Assembly: GCF_030997045.1 (NCBI RefSeq)
Contig: NZ_CP116899.1
Coordinates: 310,001-374,000 of the forward strand
Reading direction: 5' to 3'
Source of the DNA: Microbulbifer sp. TB1203
GTDB lineage: Bacteria > Pseudomonadota > Gammaproteobacteria > Pseudomonadales > Cellvibrionaceae
DNA: 64,000 bases
Shown here piece after piece: positions 1-8,824 of the stretch (the stretch's first letter is position 1; the number at the start of each line of letters is the position of its first letter). The position numbers were made by a program, and so were the translations under genes. The notes under the pieces were generated by a model, which saw only the letters and a list, made by a program, of their open reading frames with translations, made no database searches and was not told where the DNA came from.

Positions 1-1
1 G

Positions 2-1081
2 CTCTGGCTGGCAGAAATTCTACAACAATATGTGAGCGCCTTTTCGGTGTTCAATTACCTCACGGTGCGCGCGATTTTTGGCGCGCTTACCGCGCTGGGG
101 ATTTCCCTGGTGGTGGGCCCGCGCATGATCACCTGGCTGAATCGGCTGCAGGTGGGGCAGGCGGTGCGCGACGACGGCCCGCAGACGCACCTGAGCAAAT
201 CCGGTACCCCGACCATGGGTGGCGCCCTGATTCTCGCGGCGATTTTTTCCTCCGCGCTGCTGTGGTCCGACCTGGGTAACCGTTATGTGTGGGTGGTGTT
301 GCTGGTCACTTTTGTTTTCGGCGCTGTAGGTTTCGTGGATGACTATAAAAAAGTTGTGGAGAAAAATCCCCGCGGGCTGATCGCACGCTGGAAGTATTTC
401 TGGCAGTCCATCGCCGGCCTTGGTGCGGCGGTATATCTCTATATGAGTGCCACCAGCCCGGCGGAAACCCAGTTTTTCTTCCCTTTCTTCAAGGATGTGG
501 CAATCAACCTGGGGCCGGTGTCTTTCATCCTGCTCACTTATTTCGTGGTGGTGGGTTCGAGCAACGCCGTCAACCTGACCGACGGCCTGGACGGCCTGGC
601 GATCATGCCCACGGTGATGGTGGGCGGTGCCCTGGGCGTCATCGCCTATCTCGCGGGTCACGTGGAATTTGCCAATTATCTGCATATCCCCTCGATTACC
701 GGCGCCGGCGAGCTCGCGGTCTTCTGCGCGGCGCTGGGAGGCGCCGGGCTGGGTTTCCTCTGGTTCAACACCTATCCGGCCCAGGTGTTTATGGGGGATG
801 TGGGCGCGCTGGCGCTGGGCGCGGCGCTGGGGATTATCGCGGTGATCACCCGTCATGAAATCGTGCTGTTCATCATGGGCGGCGTCTTCGTGATGGAGAC
901 GGTGTCGGTGATCCTGCAGGTGGCGTCGTTCAAACTGACCGGCAAACGCATTTTCCGCATGGCGCCGCTGCACCACCATTTTGAACTGAAAGGCTGGCCG
1001 GAACCCCGGGTGATCGTGCGCTTCTGGATTATCACCGTCATTTTGGTACTGGCGGGGCTGGCGACGTTGAAATTGCGCTAG
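2..1081 (+). CDS. mraY: MraY, phospho-MurNAc-pentapeptide transferase (5' end outside window)
   Basis: Inner-membrane enzyme that transfers phospho-MurNAc-pentapeptide from UDP to undecaprenyl phosphate, making lipid I. The reading frame is open from base 2 and encodes LWLAEILQQYVSAFSVFNYL before the GTG at 32. These residues match the usual MraY N-terminus (LVWLAE..), so the true start lies a codon or two left of the window and the GTG at 32 is internal. Family signatures are visible: NAVNLTDGLDGLA in the middle, NTYPAQVFMGDVG, and MAPLHHHFELKGWPEP near the C-terminus, separated by many hydrophobic segments. It ends in TAG. Next in the dcw cluster is murD, after a gap filled by palindromic repeats. 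Confidence 0.97.
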   Translation, partial: LWLAEILQQYVSAFSVFNYLTVRAIFGALTALGISLVVGPRMITWLNRLQVGQAVRDDGPQTHLSKSGTPTMGGALILAAIFSSALLWSDLGNRYVWVVLLVTFVFGAVGFVDDYKKVVEKNPRGLIARWKYFWQSIAGLGAAVYLYMSATSPAETQFFFPFFKDVAINLGPVSFILLTYFVVVGSSNAVNLTDGLDGLAIMPTVMVGGALGVIAYLAGHVEFANYLHIPSITGAGELAVFCAALGGAGLGFLWFNTYPAQVFMGDVGALALGAALGIIAVITRHEIVLFIMGGVFVMETVSVILQVASFKLTGKRIFRMAPLHHHFELKGWPEPRVIVRFWIITVILVLAGLATLKLR

Positions 1082-1092
1082 TTCCCTGGACC

Positions 1093-1186
1093 GGAGCCTG
1101 CTTGCAGGCGGGCTTCTACAGAGATTGGAAAGTAGGGTGCGCCGTGCGCACCAAACACAGTGATCGGTGCGCACGGCGCACCCTAC
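1093..1186. repeat. REP-like palindromes between mraY and murD
   Basis: Two elements lie side by side. At 1093-1120 is a variant of the GGAGCCTGCTTGCAGGC palindrome. At 1132-1152 a 21-base element beginning GTAGGGTGCGCC is repeated as a perfect inverted copy at 1166-1186, with a 13-base spacer. The arrangement is that of a paired REP (REPIN/BIME) and would form a long hairpin in the mraY-murD transcript. Confidence 0.85.
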
Positions 1187-1208
1187 AGGCAACGTTAAAC
1201 GAAAACCG

Positions 1209-2657
1209 ATGACATTGATTGCAACCTCGGAGAAAAAAGTCGTAATCGGATTGGGTGCTACCGGGCAGTCGGTGGTGCGCTTCCTGGTGCGCGCCGGTTT
1301 TTCTCCGGTGGTTGTGGACAGCCGCAGCCAGCCGCCGGGGCTGGAGCAGTTTCAGCGGGAGTTCCCCCAGGTCCCGGTGGAATGCGGACCGCTGAAAGAA
1401 GAGACACTGCTCGATGCCAGCGAAATTATTGCCAGTCCCGGCATCGCCCTGAGCGAGCCCGCCCTGCAAAAAGCTGTGGCCGAAGGTATCCCGGTTATTG
1501 GTGATATTGAGCTGTTTGCCCGCGAACTCAGAAAACTGTCGCGGCCGCCCGAGGTTGCCGCCATTACCGGTTCCAACGGCAAGAGCACCGTGACCACATT
1601 GTTGGGCCTGATGGCCGAGCGGGCGGGTGTGGATGTGCGCGTTGGCGGCAATATCGGCGTGCCGGTGCTGGATCTGCTGGAGCCCTCAGTGGAACAAAAA
1701 GAGCCCTCAGCGGAACAAGAAGAGCCCTCAGCGGAACAAGAAGAGCCGCTGCCGCAGCTGTTTGTGCTGGAGCTGTCCAGCTTCCAACTGGAGACCACTG
1801 GCTCCCTGACTCCCACCGTCGCCACCATATTGAATTTGAGCGCGGACCATATGGACCGCTACGAGAGCCTCGCCGACTACCACCGGGCGAAACAGCGGAT
1901 CTACCGGGGCGCGCGGCAGCTGGTGGTCAACCGCGCGGACCCGCTGACCCGGGGGCCCCTGTCGAAGGACAGCCGCGAGTGGAGTTTCGGCCTGGACAGG
2001 CCCGACCTGCAGCAGTTCGGCCTGGTGCAAAGCGAAGGTGAAGAGTGGCTGGCCCGGGGCGTGGAGAAACTGCTGCCGGTGGGCGAGCTGGCGATGGTGG
2101 GCAGGCACAATGTGGCCAATGCGCTCGCGGCCCTGGCGCTGGGCTGCGCGGTGGCATTGCCCATGGAGGCGATGCTGTCCACCCTGCGCACCTTTAAAGG
2201 ATTGCCTCACCGCTGTGAGCGGATCCTGGACCTGGAGGGCGTTACCTACGTCAATGACTCCAAGGGTACCAATGTGGGTGCGACCCGCGCGGCGCTGGAC
2301 GGCCTGGCCACCGGCAGCGCGAAAATCGTATTGATCGCCGGCGGCGACGGCAAGGGTGCGGACTTCGCGCCGCTGGCGGAATCCGCCGCTGCGCTGCGCG
2401 CCCTGGTGACCATTGGTGTGGACGGCGACAGGGTCGCCGATGCATTTGCCGGGCAGTTGGAAAACCATCGCGCCGTATCCATGGAAGACGCGGTAGCCCG
2501 CGCGCGCGCGCTGGCGCAGCCCGGAGACTATGTGCTGCTGTCCCCCGCCTGCGCCAGCTTCGATATGTACCGGAATTTCGAGGCGCGCGGCGACGATTTC
2601 CGTCGCGCCGTGGTCGAACTGGCCGGCGTCGGCACTCCGAGGGGAGGTGCCGCGTGA
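1209..2657 (+). CDS. murD: MurD, UDP-MurNAc-L-alanine--D-glutamate ligase
   Basis: Cytoplasmic ligase adding D-Glu to UDP-MurNAc-L-Ala. I chose ATG 1209 (MTLIATSEKKVVIGLGATGQ) because the longer frame from 1167 would translate the upstream repeat. The Rossmann motif GLGATG is near residues 14-19 and the Mur-ligase ATP motif GSNGKSTVTT at 121-130; LELSSFQLE and NDSKGTNVGA follow. The 482 residues are longer than the roughly 440 usual, partly because of an in-frame triplicated heptapeptide (PSxEQxE, residues about 159-179). The stop overlaps the ftsW GTG start. Confidence 0.97.
   Translation: MTLIATSEKKVVIGLGATGQSVVRFLVRAGFSPVVVDSRSQPPGLEQFQREFPQVPVECGPLKEETLLDASEIIASPGIALSEPALQKAVAEGIPVIGDIELFARELRKLSRPPEVAAITGSNGKSTVTTLLGLMAERAGVDVRVGGNIGVPVLDLLEPSVEQKEPSAEQEEPSAEQEEPLPQLFVLELSSFQLETTGSLTPTVATILNLSADHMDRYESLADYHRAKQRIYRGARQLVVNRADPLTRGPLSKDSREWSFGLDRPDLQQFGLVQSEGEEWLARGVEKLLPVGELAMVGRHNVANALAALALGCAVALPMEAMLSTLRTFKGLPHRCERILDLEGVTYVNDSKGTNVGATRAALDGLATGSAKIVLIAGGDGKGADFAPLAESAAALRALVTIGVDGDRVADAFAGQLENHRAVSMEDAVARARALAQPGDYVLLSPACASFDMYRNFEARGDDFRRAVVELAGVGTPRGGAA
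1683..1745 (+). repeat. Three tandem 21-bp units inside murD
   Basis: Units at 1683-1703, 1704-1724 and 1725-1745 encode PSVEQKE, PSAEQEE and PSAEQEE. The second and third are identical at DNA level and the first differs at three bases. The insertion lies between the VPVLDLLE and LFVLELSSFQLE segments of the ATP-binding domain, probably a surface loop. Confidence 0.95.
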
Positions 2658-3871
2658 GCCAGATGGAAAAGACAGTGGATACCCGCTACGACTGGCTGCT
2701 GCCATTTTGCGTACTGGCGCTGGCGAGTATCGGCATTGTGATGGTGGCCTCCGCGTCCATCGCCTTCGCCGCGGATATTTATCAGGACCCCTGGTTTTTC
2801 CTCAAGCGCCACCTGTTATTTCTCGGCGTCGGAATCGCGGTTGCGCTGGTGGTGAGCCAGGTGCCGCTGTCGGTGTGGTCGGGGCTGTCCTGGCCGCTGC
2901 TGTTGTTCGCCTGCCTGCTGCTGCTGGCGGTACTGGTCCCCGGTATCGGCCGCGAGGTCAACGGCAGCCGGCGCTGGCTGGCGCTGGGTGCGATCACCGT
3001 ACAGCCGGCGGAGGTTGCCAAGTTCTGCCTGCTGGTGTTTTTCGCCAGCTTTCTGACCCGCCGCAATCAGCAGCTGCGCCACTGGAGCAGCTTTATGGTA
3101 CCGGTGGTGATTCTCGGAGTGGTGGCGGTGCAGTTGCTGCTGCAGCCGGATTTCGGTTCCGTGGTGGTGATTTCCGGCACGGTGCTGGCGATGGTCTTCC
3201 TCGCCGGCGCGCGCCTGCCACACACATTTTTATTGGTGGGCCTGGCAGCCTGCGCGCTGGCGCTGATGGCAATGGTGAGCCCCTACCGGTTGCAGCGTTT
3301 GACCACTTTCCTGGACCCCTGGCGGGACCAGTTTGCCAGCGGCTACCAGCTCACCCAGTCGCTGATCGCATTCGGTCGCGGCGAATGGTTCGGCGTGGGC
3401 CTGGGCAACAGTGTGCAGAAATTGTTTTACCTGCCCGAGGCGCACACGGATTTTATTTTCGCGATTCTGTCCGAGGAGTGGGGCATGGCCGGTGGCCTGG
3501 TGGTGATCGGCCTGTTCGTTGCGCTCACCTGGTCGCTGCTGCGCCTGGTGCGGCAAGCCCTGGCGCAGCAGAAATTTTTCGCCGCGCTGCTCGCTTTCGG
3601 TATTGCGGTGCTGTTGGCAGGGCAGGCGTTTGTAAATATGGGTGTGGCATCGGGCCTGCTGCCCACGAAAGGGCTGACCCTGCCGTTCGTCAGTTCCGGC
3701 GGCAGCAGCCTGGTAGTCTGCTGCGCGCTGTTCGCGCTGGCGCTGAGGGTGCAGTGGGAATTGAACAGTGCCGTGGACAGCGAGATGTCCGGTGAAGACA
3801 AGGTGCGCCATCTGCCGATATTCAACCCGTTGCAGCTGGGCGACCGCAGTATAAAAGGGGAGGCGGCCTGA
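2654..3871 (+). CDS. ftsW: FtsW, SEDS-family septal peptidoglycan polymerase
   Basis: Polytopic SEDS glycosyltransferase that polymerises lipid II at the septum together with its class B PBP. The 405-residue protein has about ten hydrophobic segments. SEDS signatures include the residues around GREVNGSRRWLALGAITVQP, QPDFGSVVV, FIFAILSEEWGM, and GLLPTKGLTLPFVSSGGSSL near the C-terminus. The start is GTG 2654, overlapping the murD stop; ATG 2663 is an in-frame alternative. The murG ATG overlaps its TGA, so the two are translationally coupled. Confidence 0.96.
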   Translation: MSQMEKTVDTRYDWLLPFCVLALASIGIVMVASASIAFAADIYQDPWFFLKRHLLFLGVGIAVALVVSQVPLSVWSGLSWPLLLFACLLLLAVLVPGIGREVNGSRRWLALGAITVQPAEVAKFCLLVFFASFLTRRNQQLRHWSSFMVPVVILGVVAVQLLLQPDFGSVVVISGTVLAMVFLAGARLPHTFLLVGLAACALALMAMVSPYRLQRLTTFLDPWRDQFASGYQLTQSLIAFGRGEWFGVGLGNSVQKLFYLPEAHTDFIFAILSEEWGMAGGLVVIGLFVALTWSLLRLVRQALAQQKFFAALLAFGIAVLLAGQAFVNMGVASGLLPTKGLTLPFVSSGGSSLVVCCALFALALRVQWELNSAVDSEMSGEDKVRHLPIFNPLQLGDRSIKGEAA

Positions 3872-4962
3872 TGGACGAAAATACAGCGCCGTTCTCCGGA
3901 AAAAAATTCCTGGTCATGGCCGGCGGCACCGGCGGTCATGTATTTCCCGCGCTGGCGGTAGCGCGCGCTCTGATCGAGCACGGGGCAGAGGTGGAGTGGC
4001 TGGGTACCGAGCGTGGTATCGAGGCGCAGCTGATTCCTGATATGGGAATTCCACTGCGCTTTATTACCGTGGAGGGCGTGCGCGGCAAGGGCAAGTTGGC
4101 CCTGTTGAAGGCGCCGTTGCAAATTTCCCGCGCGATCTGGCAGGCGCGGGAGATCGTCAAAGAGATAAAGCCGGATGCGGTGCTGGGTTTTGGCGGTTTC
4201 GTCACCGGCCCCGGTGGCGTGGCTGCGCGCCTGTGCCGCGTGCCGCTGATTATTCACGAACAGAATGCGGTGGCCGGCACCACCAATCGCCTGCTGGCGC
4301 ACATCGCCAGCCGCGTGCTGGAGGCCTTTCCCAGCGGGCTTCCCGGCGGCCGCCAAGTGGGCAACCCGGTGCGCGCGGAGATCACGCAGCTGCCGGAACC
4401 GGCTGCGCGTATCGGCCGGGAGCGGCCATTGCGGCTGCTGATACTGGGCGGCAGCCTGGGTGCGGTGGCCATCAACGAACTGGTGCCGCAGGCGGTGTCG
4501 CTGCTGGACGAATCATTGCGCCCGCGCATTGTGCACCAGGCGGGCCAGCGCCACCTGGACGTGGCGGGCGAAGCCTACCGACAGGCGAATGTGCAGGCGG
4601 AAGTGGTGCCGTTTATTGCGGATATGGCCGCAGCCTATGCAGATGCGGACCTGATTATCTGCCGCTCCGGCGCATTGACCGTTTCGGAAATCGCCGCGGC
4701 GGGTGTGGGCGCGATTATGGTGCCTTTCCCCTTCGCCATCGACGATCACCAGACCAAGAACGGCGAGTGGCTGCAAGCGGCGGGAGCGGCAGTGGTGATA
4801 CAGCAGGACACGCTGAGCGCGGAGAAGCTGGCCGAGCTGCTGGAAGAATTTTTGACGCAGCCGGAAAAGTTATTGGCGATGGCTCAGGCGGCCCGTCGGG
4901 TAGCGAAAATTGATGCGACGGAGCAGGTGCTTGCCGCCTGTCGCGAAGAGATAGGGTGTTGA
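3871..4962 (+). CDS. murG: MurG, lipid II synthase (GlcNAc transferase)
   Basis: Peripheral membrane GT-B glycosyltransferase that adds GlcNAc from UDP-GlcNAc to lipid I, giving lipid II. The glycine-rich motif GGTGGHVFPALAVA is at residues 18-31, GFGGFVTGPGG and IIHEQNAVAGTTNRLLA follow, and the C-terminal UDP-GlcNAc region reads ICRSGALTVSEIAAAG with PFPFAIDDHQTKN. Its 363 residues match the family. It overlaps the ftsW stop by one base and is followed by murC after one base. Confidence 0.97.
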   Translation: MDENTAPFSGKKFLVMAGGTGGHVFPALAVARALIEHGAEVEWLGTERGIEAQLIPDMGIPLRFITVEGVRGKGKLALLKAPLQISRAIWQAREIVKEIKPDAVLGFGGFVTGPGGVAARLCRVPLIIHEQNAVAGTTNRLLAHIASRVLEAFPSGLPGGRQVGNPVRAEITQLPEPAARIGRERPLRLLILGGSLGAVAINELVPQAVSLLDESLRPRIVHQAGQRHLDVAGEAYRQANVQAEVVPFIADMAAAYADADLIICRSGALTVSEIAAAGVGAIMVPFPFAIDDHQTKNGEWLQAAGAAVVIQQDTLSAEKLAELLEEFLTQPEKLLAMAQAARRVAKIDATEQVLAACREEIGC

Positions 4963-4963
4963 T

Positions 4964-6424
4964 ATGTCTCTGGTAGAACCCACAGTGCAACAAAACGGCT
5001 ACAGCGTACCCGCGATGCGCCGCATTCGCCGCATCCATTTTATCGGTGTCGGCGGTGCCGGCATGAGCGGTATCGCCGAAGTGCTGCAGAATCAGGGGTA
5101 CGAGGTTTCCGGTTCCGACCTGCGCGAATCCCCGGTGACCGGACGGCTTCGCGAGCTGGGCGTAAAAGTCCAGATCGGCCACAGCGAGGACAATATTCGC
5201 GGGGTGGATGTAGTGGTGAATTCCTCTGCAATTCACAGCGATAATCCGGAACTGGCGGCGGCACGGAAGAAGCGCATACCCGTGGTACGCCGTGCGGAGA
5301 TGCTGGGAGAGTTGATGCGCTACCGCTACGGCATCGCGGTGGCTGGTACTCACGGCAAGACCACTACCACCAGTTTGATCGCGTCGATTTTCGCCGCGGA
5401 CAAGAAAGATCCGACGTTCGTGATCGGCGGCCTGGTGAACAGCGCCGGCGCCAATGCGTCACTGGGAGAAAGCCGTTACCTGATCGCCGAGGCGGACGAG
5501 AGCGATGCCTCATTTATCCATCTGCAGCCGATGGTGACGGTGGTGACCAATATCGATGCCGACCATATGGAGACTTACGGCGGCGACTTCGGAAAGGTCA
5601 AACAGATATTTATCGATTTCGTACACAACCTGCCGTTCTACGGCCTGGCGGTGGTGTGTGGCGACGACCCCAATGTTCGCGAGGTGATACCGAAGCTGTC
5701 GCGGCCGGTGTCCACTTACGGTTTCGAAGAGGGCAATGATTACCGCATACGCGAGGTGAAGCAGGAGCCGTTGCGCAGCCATTTCAGTGTGCAGCGTCCC
5801 GACGGCAGCCTGCTGGACGTGTGTGTGAACACCCCCGGTATTCACAATGTGCTGAATGCCACTGCGGCGATTGCCGTGGCCACCGACGAGGGGATCGGGG
5901 ACGATGCCATTCGCGAGGGGCTGCGGGGGTTCCAGGGCGTGGGCCGGCGTTTCCAGATCTACGGCCAGTATTCCGTGACCGATGACGGCGATGCGGAAAA
6001 GGTCATGCTGGTGGACGACTACGGCCACCATCCGCGGGAAGTGGCGGCGACGATTCAGACAGTGCGCGACGGCTGGCCGGAACGGCGTTTGGTCATGGTC
6101 TACCAGCCGCACCGCTATACCCGCACGCGGGACCTGTTCGAGGATTTTGTGCAGGTGTTGTCGCAGGTGGATAAGTTGATCCTGTTGGACGTGTACAGCG
6201 CCGGCGAGTCGCCCATACCCGGTGCGGACGGCCGTACCCTGGCGCGGAGCCTGCGCAATCGCGGCCAGGTGGACCCGATTTTTATCGAGGAAGTGGAGCA
6301 GGTACCCCCGGTGCTCGCGGACCTGCTGGAGCCGGGCGATATCGTGCTGACCCAGGGGGCCGGCAATGTGGGCACACTGGCGCAGCAGCTGGCGGCCTGG
6401 CGTCTGGGTGACAAGGAAGAGTGA
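4964..6424 (+). CDS. murC: MurC, UDP-MurNAc--L-alanine ligase
   Basis: Cytoplasmic ligase that starts the peptide stem by joining L-Ala to UDP-MurNAc. Of 486 residues, the N-terminal nucleotide-binding motif is HFIGVGGAGMSGIAEVL (from residue 25), the ATP motif GTHGKTTTT is at 128-136, and EADESDASF, DDYGHHPREV and QPHRYTRT follow. Immediately after the TGA the sequence becomes repeats rather than murB or ddl, the usual next genes in gammaproteobacterial dcw clusters; ftsQ follows directly. Confidence 0.97.
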   Translation: MSLVEPTVQQNGYSVPAMRRIRRIHFIGVGGAGMSGIAEVLQNQGYEVSGSDLRESPVTGRLRELGVKVQIGHSEDNIRGVDVVVNSSAIHSDNPELAAARKKRIPVVRRAEMLGELMRYRYGIAVAGTHGKTTTTSLIASIFAADKKDPTFVIGGLVNSAGANASLGESRYLIAEADESDASFIHLQPMVTVVTNIDADHMETYGGDFGKVKQIFIDFVHNLPFYGLAVVCGDDPNVREVIPKLSRPVSTYGFEEGNDYRIREVKQEPLRSHFSVQRPDGSLLDVCVNTPGIHNVLNATAAIAVATDEGIGDDAIREGLRGFQGVGRRFQIYGQYSVTDDGDAEKVMLVDDYGHHPREVAATIQTVRDGWPERRLVMVYQPHRYTRTRDLFEDFVQVLSQVDKLILLDVYSAGESPIPGADGRTLARSLRNRGQVDPIFIEEVEQVPPVLADLLEPGDIVLTQGAGNVGTLAQQLAAWRLGDKEE

Positions 6425-6434
6425 TGCGGAACTT

Positions 6435-6653
6435 TGTGGGAGCCTGCTTGCAGGGCGAAGTTGCGCGTACACAAAGCACCGCTTTGTGCGCAACTTTGCG
6501 ACCCGCCAAGGATGCCGGGGCCGGGGCCGGAACGAAAGCGAAGGTGTTGCGCCAGGGATGGCATGCCGGGAGCCTCTTGCCACTGTCCTTCGACTGCAAG
6601 CAGGCTCCTACAGGGGAGACACCGTAGGATGGGCAAAGCGCAGCGTGCCCATC
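6435..6653. repeat. REP cluster between murC and ftsQ, running into the ftsQ coding start
   Basis: A GGAGCCTGCTTGCAGG element at about 6437 faces an inverted copy at about 6593-6612 (TGCAAGCAGGCTCCTACA). Between them is an inverted pair around ACAAAGC..GCTTTGT. At 6624-6653 comes a family that begins GTAGGATGGGCA and ends TGCCCATC, also found at 8825, 21988 and 55742. The last element contains the ftsQ ATG. Confidence 0.85.
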
Positions 6654-7435
6654 AAATCGCGCCGCGCGGCGCCCGGCGCATTGCGGACAATCGTGAAGGA
6701 GAAAGCCGCAGCAGACTCCTTCCGTTGCTGCTCGCGACAGCGGCCATCGCCCTGCTGGCGGGCCTGAGTTATACGGGTCTGTGGCTGTGGCAGCGGGCAC
6801 CGGTTGCGGAACTGAGCCGGGTGGATGCGCTGGAGCATGTGCGGGTCGAGGGCCCGTTTCGCGCGGTGAGCCAGCGCGAGGTGGAGGAAATCCTGTTGCC
6901 GTTTTTACAGCGGGGTTTTTTCTCCCTGGACATAGGTGCGATACGCGAAGCGCTGTTGCAGCACCCCTGGATCGTCGGCGCTTCGGTCAGCCGGCGCTGG
7001 CCCCGGGGCGTCGAGGTGCAGGTGGAAGAGGCGCGCCCACTGGCGGTCTGGGGAAAGGATAAATTGCTGGTAGCCAGCGGCGAACTGCTGCCGCGACCGC
7101 CGGGTATGCACACCGGGCGCCTGCCGGAACTGGCGGGCGATGAGGAGCTGGTGGAGCGCATCATGTCGCAGTATCGGGCGCTGGCGGGGCTGTTGACCAC
7201 GCGGGATATGGAGGTGAAGCGGTTGTCCTTCGACGATCTGGCCGGCTGGCACCTGGAACTGGTTTCCGGCGTGGAGTTGCACCTGGGGCACGATGAGCTG
7301 CTGGAGCGGGTAAACCGTTTCCTGAGCTTGAGCCGGGGAGTACTGGCGCCGCACCTGGAAAAGATCGAGCGGGTGGATACGCGATACAGCAATGCTGTTG
7401 CGGTGCGATGGAAAGAAGATAAACAGCGGAATTAA
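6629..7435 (+). CDS. ftsQ: FtsQ, divisome bitopic membrane protein
   Basis: Divisome scaffold linking cytoplasmic and periplasmic division proteins (FtsQLB complex). From ATG 6629 the product is 268 residues: a basic cytoplasmic tail of about 29, one transmembrane segment (LLPLLLATAAIALLAGL), the POTRA region (VRVEGPFRAVSQREVEEIL) and the beta domain with HPWIVGASVSRRWPRGVEVQ. A longer frame back to 6434 only translates repeats. The first residues MGKAQRAHQ are themselves encoded by a dispersed GTAGGATGGGCA repeat. The next ATG in frame is far inside the beta domain, so 6629 is the best start, though a rarer internal GTG/TTG cannot be excluded. Confidence 0.92.
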   Translation: MGKAQRAHQIAPRGARRIADNREGESRSRLLPLLLATAAIALLAGLSYTGLWLWQRAPVAELSRVDALEHVRVEGPFRAVSQREVEEILLPFLQRGFFSLDIGAIREALLQHPWIVGASVSRRWPRGVEVQVEEARPLAVWGKDKLLVASGELLPRPPGMHTGRLPELAGDEELVERIMSQYRALAGLLTTRDMEVKRLSFDDLAGWHLELVSGVELHLGHDELLERVNRFLSLSRGVLAPHLEKIERVDTRYSNAVAVRWKEDKQRN

Positions 7436-7519
7436 AACAAGGTTTAAAAAGGCGAGCCCTGTCTCCTGGTCCGTTATTGGCAATGCGGTTCGGGAGCGGT
7501 TCAGCGAGGTTGGTAAAAA

Positions 7520-8758
7520 ATGACACAAGCATCCGATCACCGCATGATCGTGGGTCTGGATATCGGCACATCCAAGGTAGTCGCCATCGTCGGCGAGGTC
7601 TCCGACAGTGGCGAGTTGAATATCGTCGGTATCGGTTCGCACAGATCCACCGGGATGAAAAAAGGTGTGGTGGTGAATATCGAATCCACAGTGCAGTCGA
7701 TTCAGCGCGCGGTGGAAGAGGCGGAGCTGATGGCCGGTTGTGAGATTCACTCGGTCTACGCGGGCATTGCCGGCAGCCATATCCGCAGCCTGAATTCCCA
7801 CGGCATAGTGGCGATCAAGGATCGCGAGGTGACCCAGCAGGACCTGGACCGGGTTATAGACGCCGCGCGCGCGGTGGCCATTCCCGCAGACCAGAAAATC
7901 CTGCACACGCTGCCGCAGGAATTCCTGATCGACAGTCAGGAAGGGGTCAAGGAACCGCTGGGCATGTCCGGCGTGCGCCTGGAGGCGAAGGTGCACCTGG
8001 TCAGCGGCGCGGTGAACGCGGCACAGAATATCGAGAAGTGCATTCGCCGCTGCGGCCTGGAGGTAGAGGACGTCATTCTGGAGCAGTTGGCCTCCAGCTA
8101 CTCGGTGCTCACCGAGGATGAAAAGGAGTTGGGCGTGTGCATGGTGGATATCGGCGGCGGTACCACGGATATCGCCGTGTTCACCGGCGGTGCCATCCGC
8201 CACACGGGGGTGATTCCCATCGCCGGCGATCAGGTGACCAACGATATCGCCATGGCCCTGCGCACACCCACGCCCCACGCGGAGGAGCTGAAAATCAAAT
8301 ACGCCTGCGCCCTGGCCAAGCTGGCGCGGGAGAGCGAGACCATCAAGGTGCCCAGCGTCGGCGACCGCGCGCCGCGGGACCTGTCGCGGCAGGCGCTGGC
8401 TGAAGTGGTTGAACCGCGCTACGACGAGTTGTTTACGCTGGTGCAGGCGGAATTGCGCCGCAGCGGCTTCGAGGATCTGTGCGCGGCGGGCGTGGTGCTC
8501 ACCGGTGGCTCCTCGAAGATGGAGGGCGCGGTGGAACTGGCAGAGGAAATTTTCCATATGCCGGTGCGCCTGGCGGTGCCCCAGGGCATTGCCGGCCTCA
8601 CCGATATCGTGAGCAACCCGATTTATTCCACCGGCGTGGGCCTGCTGATGTACGCCATGCAGCGGGAGGAAAGCAGCGATGCCACCAGGCCCCGCCCGGT
8701 GCGCAATGAAAACCAGTGGTGGGACAAAGTGAAACACTGGTTCCGCGGGAACCTTTGA
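7520..8758 (+). CDS. ftsA: FtsA, actin-like divisome protein
   Basis: Actin-fold ATPase that tethers FtsZ to the membrane. Residues 10-20 carry the phosphate-1 motif VGLDIGTSKV; GVCMVDIGGGTTDIAVF is the phosphate-2 motif and VVLTGGSSKMEG the adenosine motif. The C-terminus WWDKVKHWFRGNL is the amphipathic membrane-targeting helix. Its 412 residues match the family. It starts 84 bases after ftsQ and precedes ftsZ with a repeat-filled gap. Confidence 0.98.
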   Translation: MTQASDHRMIVGLDIGTSKVVAIVGEVSDSGELNIVGIGSHRSTGMKKGVVVNIESTVQSIQRAVEEAELMAGCEIHSVYAGIAGSHIRSLNSHGIVAIKDREVTQQDLDRVIDAARAVAIPADQKILHTLPQEFLIDSQEGVKEPLGMSGVRLEAKVHLVSGAVNAAQNIEKCIRRCGLEVEDVILEQLASSYSVLTEDEKELGVCMVDIGGGTTDIAVFTGGAIRHTGVIPIAGDQVTNDIAMALRTPTPHAEELKIKYACALAKLARESETIKVPSVGDRAPRDLSRQALAEVVEPRYDELFTLVQAELRRSGFEDLCAAGVVLTGGSSKMEGAVELAEEIFHMPVRLAVPQGIAGLTDIVSNPIYSTGVGLLMYAMQREESSDATRPRPVRNENQWWDKVKHWFRGNL

Positions 8759-8760
8759 TG

Positions 8761-8809
8761 AATGCGGAATGCGGAATGCGGAATGCGGAATGCGGAATGC
8801 GGAATGCGG
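8761..8809 (+). repeat. Seven perfect tandem copies of a heptamer (AATGCGG)
   Basis: Directly after the ftsA TGA, AATGCGG is repeated seven times without error over 49 bases, then breaks at a T. A period of seven is unusual and such tracts can change in copy number by slippage. Being non-coding between ftsA and ftsZ, it would alter spacing or mRNA structure only. Confidence 0.97.
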
Positions 8810-8824
8810 TATTAATTCGACCGC

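Noticed and set aside
20..1192. Long minus-strand open frame opposite mraY, and similar long antisense frames opposite ftsA, lpd, sucA and sdhA.
   Set aside because: GC-rich third positions of the real genes keep the opposite strand open; products are His/Gln/Arg-rich strings without any family motif.
8761..8809. CRISPR-like array because of regular repetition.
   Set aside because: Seven-base units with no spacers; it is a simple microsatellite. No CRISPR array or cas gene is present in the window.
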